Part shown: piece by piece, positions 62,734-64,000 of the stretch
Position numbering within the stretch: position 1 is the first letter of the stretch
Layout of the letters: each line of letters begins with the position of its first letter
DNA from: Flavobacteriales bacterium
GTDB taxonomy: Bacteria; Bacteroidota; Bacteroidia; Flavobacteriales_C; GCA-002722245
DNA: 64,000 nt
Direction: 5' to 3'
Assembly (NCBI GenBank): GCA_002722245.1
Contig: PBLA01000026.1
Coordinates: forward strand, 62,001 to 126,000
Made by a program: the position numbers and the translations under genes
The notes under the pieces: model-generated
What the model was told of the DNA's origin: nothing
The model's database searches: none
Seen by the model: only the letters and a program-made list of their open reading frames with translations

Positions 62734-64000
62734 TCATGGGTTATTTGAAGCTACTGTATCAACTTTTGAGCCAACTACTGTAGCAACCATGGCATCACCT
62801 GTTACATTTACTACTGTTCTGCACATATCTAATATTCTGTCAACTCCTAAAATAAGGGCTATCCCTTCCATGGGTACTTTGAGTTGCCCGAGTACAATGG
62901 CCAACATAACCATTCCCGCACCTGGAACGGCAGCTGAACCTATACTGGCTAGTGTTGCGGTTAATACAATGCTTAATTGATCAACAAGTGTAAGGTCAAA
63001 CTGCATGACGTTCGCTATAAAAACGGCTGCTACAGCTTGGTAACAACTGGTCCCGTCCATATTAATTGTGGCCCCAAGAGGCAAAACGAAACTGGACACT
63101 TCTTCATTTATTCCTACTTTATTTTTTACACAATCCATCGTGATAGGTAATGTGGCAGCACTGGAACTTGTTGAAAAGGCTAAAAGTTGTGCAGGGGAAA
63201 TGGATTTCAAAAACTTTAATGGATTCTTCTTACCTAGTACATACACGAATATTAATGATGTGGTAATTACAAGAAGAAGCGCTCCTATTACTGTTAAACT
63301 ATATCTTCCTATTGCAGCCAATAGCTCGGAAAAATGTGTGCTGTTCTGAACAAAAACATTGGATATAAGGGCGAATGTTCCAATGGGGGCTAAATACATA
63401 ATGATGTCCACCATTTTTAGGATTACATCATTCACGCCTTCAAAAAAGTGTTTTACAGTACTTGTTTTTTCCTTTGGAATTGCCAATAATGCTACTCCAA
63501 AAAGTACAGCGAAAACAATTACCTGAAGCATGCTCCCATTATTGGAGGATGAGGCAATAATGTTTTCTGGAACGATATCCACAAGGAACTGAAGAGGTCC
63601 ATCGTTATTTACATCAATTGCAGTGCTTATTTTAGTGTCTGCTGCGTTGGAAAATGTGTGTATAATTTCTTTTGCCGTTTCTCCGTTAATGGCTTCCCAT
63701 GGCTTGAAAATGTTTACCATAATTAATCCACATGAAACGGCAATCACGGTAGTGAGTAAATACATGCCGATAGTTTTACCTCCTATTTTTCCAAGCCTTG
63801 AAATGTCATTGAGTGAGGTAATTCCATTTACAAGGGAAAAAAGCACCAAGGGTACGGCTATTAATTTGAGGCTTTTAACGAAGATTTGTCCAAATGGCGC
63901 AATCCAATCCGAAGTGAATTGTTGAATTTGTACGGGCGATTCAACCAGTAAACTTACAGCAGCTCCGTATACAACGCCAAGTATTAACCCTACAAGGATT
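62734..64000 (-). CDS. Dicarboxylate/amino acid:cation symporter, 5' part cut
   Basis: A glutamate/dicarboxylate transporter of the DAACS (GltP/DctA/EAAT) family. The frame stays open past the window end: upstream of 63849 it reads FVKSLKLIAVPLVLFSLVNG, typical of helix 2 and 3, so the true start lies beyond 64000. The visible part contains the re-entrant loops: FSTSSSAATLPITMDCVKN (HP1), GATINMDGTSCYQAVAAVFI (helix 7 NMDGT), and ASIGSAAVPGAGMVMLAIVL (HP2). The final helix holds the substrate-binding stretch ILGVDRILDMCRTVVNVTGD, where the Asp/Arg set binds the acidic substrate. It should import C4-dicarboxylates or glutamate with Na+ or H+. Confidence 0.92.
   Translation of the reverse strand, partial: ILVGLILGVVYGAAVSLLVESPVQIQQFTSDWIAPFGQIFVKSLKLIAVPLVLFSLVNGITSLNDISRLGKIGGKTIGMYLLTTVIAVSCGLIMVNIFKPWEAINGETAKEIIHTFSNAADTKISTAIDVNNDGPLQFLVDIVPENIIASSSNNGSMLQVIVFAVLFGVALLAIPKEKTSTVKHFFEGVNDVILKMVDIIMYLAPIGTFALISNVFVQNSTHFSELLAAIGRYSLTVIGALLLVITTSLIFVYVLGKKNPLKFLKSISPAQLLAFSTSSSAATLPITMDCVKNKVGINEEVSSFVLPLGATINMDGTSCYQAVAAVFIANVMQFDLTLVDQLSIVLTATLASIGSAAVPGAGMVMLAIVLGQLKVPMEGIALILGVDRILDMCRTVVNVTGDAMVATVVGSKVDTVASNNP

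Noticed and set aside
1..64000. tRNA, rRNA, CRISPR arrays, transposases or integrases
   Set aside because: None was recognised on reading; short tRNA genes could be missed without a covariance search.

Overview
The window is a 64 kb piece of an AT-rich Bacteroidota chromosome, most likely from the order Flavobacteriales. The evidence is type IX secretion (Por) C-terminal sorting domains on three surface proteins, many lipoproteins, a FISUMP-domain lipoprotein, MORN/YwqK-like proteins, a short-chain-type threonine dehydrogenase beside kbl, and an Mpl-like peptidoglycan ligase. The family cannot be fixed from this sequence; Crocinitomicaceae would fit.

Layout. 1-9 kb is housekeeping: the 3' end of gyrA, small envelope genes, a class A penicillin-binding protein, an RluA-type pseudouridine synthase, ribBA, a gamma-glutamylcyclotransferase-like gene and an HU gene. 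9.5-31.5 kb mixes metabolism (tdh-kbl-mtfA, nitronate monooxygenase, Nramp-like transporter, metallo-beta-lactamase-fold hydrolase, Mpl-like ligase) with many secreted or lipid-anchored proteins of unknown role, two MORN-repeat proteins and a T9SS subtilase. Rho-independent terminators are clear after several genes.

31.7-58.5 kb is an accessory region: long AT-rich gaps, repeats, gene remnants and nucleic-acid-acting genes. It holds two candidate defence modules. Module A (35.4-42.0 kb) is a SNF2-type helicase followed 2 bp later by a 1240-residue sacsin-like GHKL ATPase with a C-terminal HNH-like zinc module. Module B (49.6-56.5 kb) is a divergently placed WYL-domain regulator facing four same-strand genes: a ClpB-like AAA+ ATPase fused to an FtsH-type M41 peptidase, a small protein, a protein with uracil-DNA-glycosylase-like sequence signals, and a PLD-nuclease/HerA ATPase interrupted by a one-base frameshift at an A6 run. 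An exact 64 bp direct repeat (42756-42819 and 56585-56648) brackets module B, an HNH-like gene and a lipoprotein/giant-subtilase pair. A 27 bp perfect inverted repeat (35119-35145/35398-35424) lies at the downstream edge of module A. Remnants of a FISUMP gene and of a second HNH-like gene show repeated insertion and loss here.

58.5-64 kb returns to ordinary chromosome: a small envelope protein, a two-domain rhodanese, an OmpA/PD40 protein and a dicarboxylate symporter cut by the window end. I saw no tRNA, rRNA, CRISPR array, intact transposase or integrase. All functions are read from motifs by eye without database searches.
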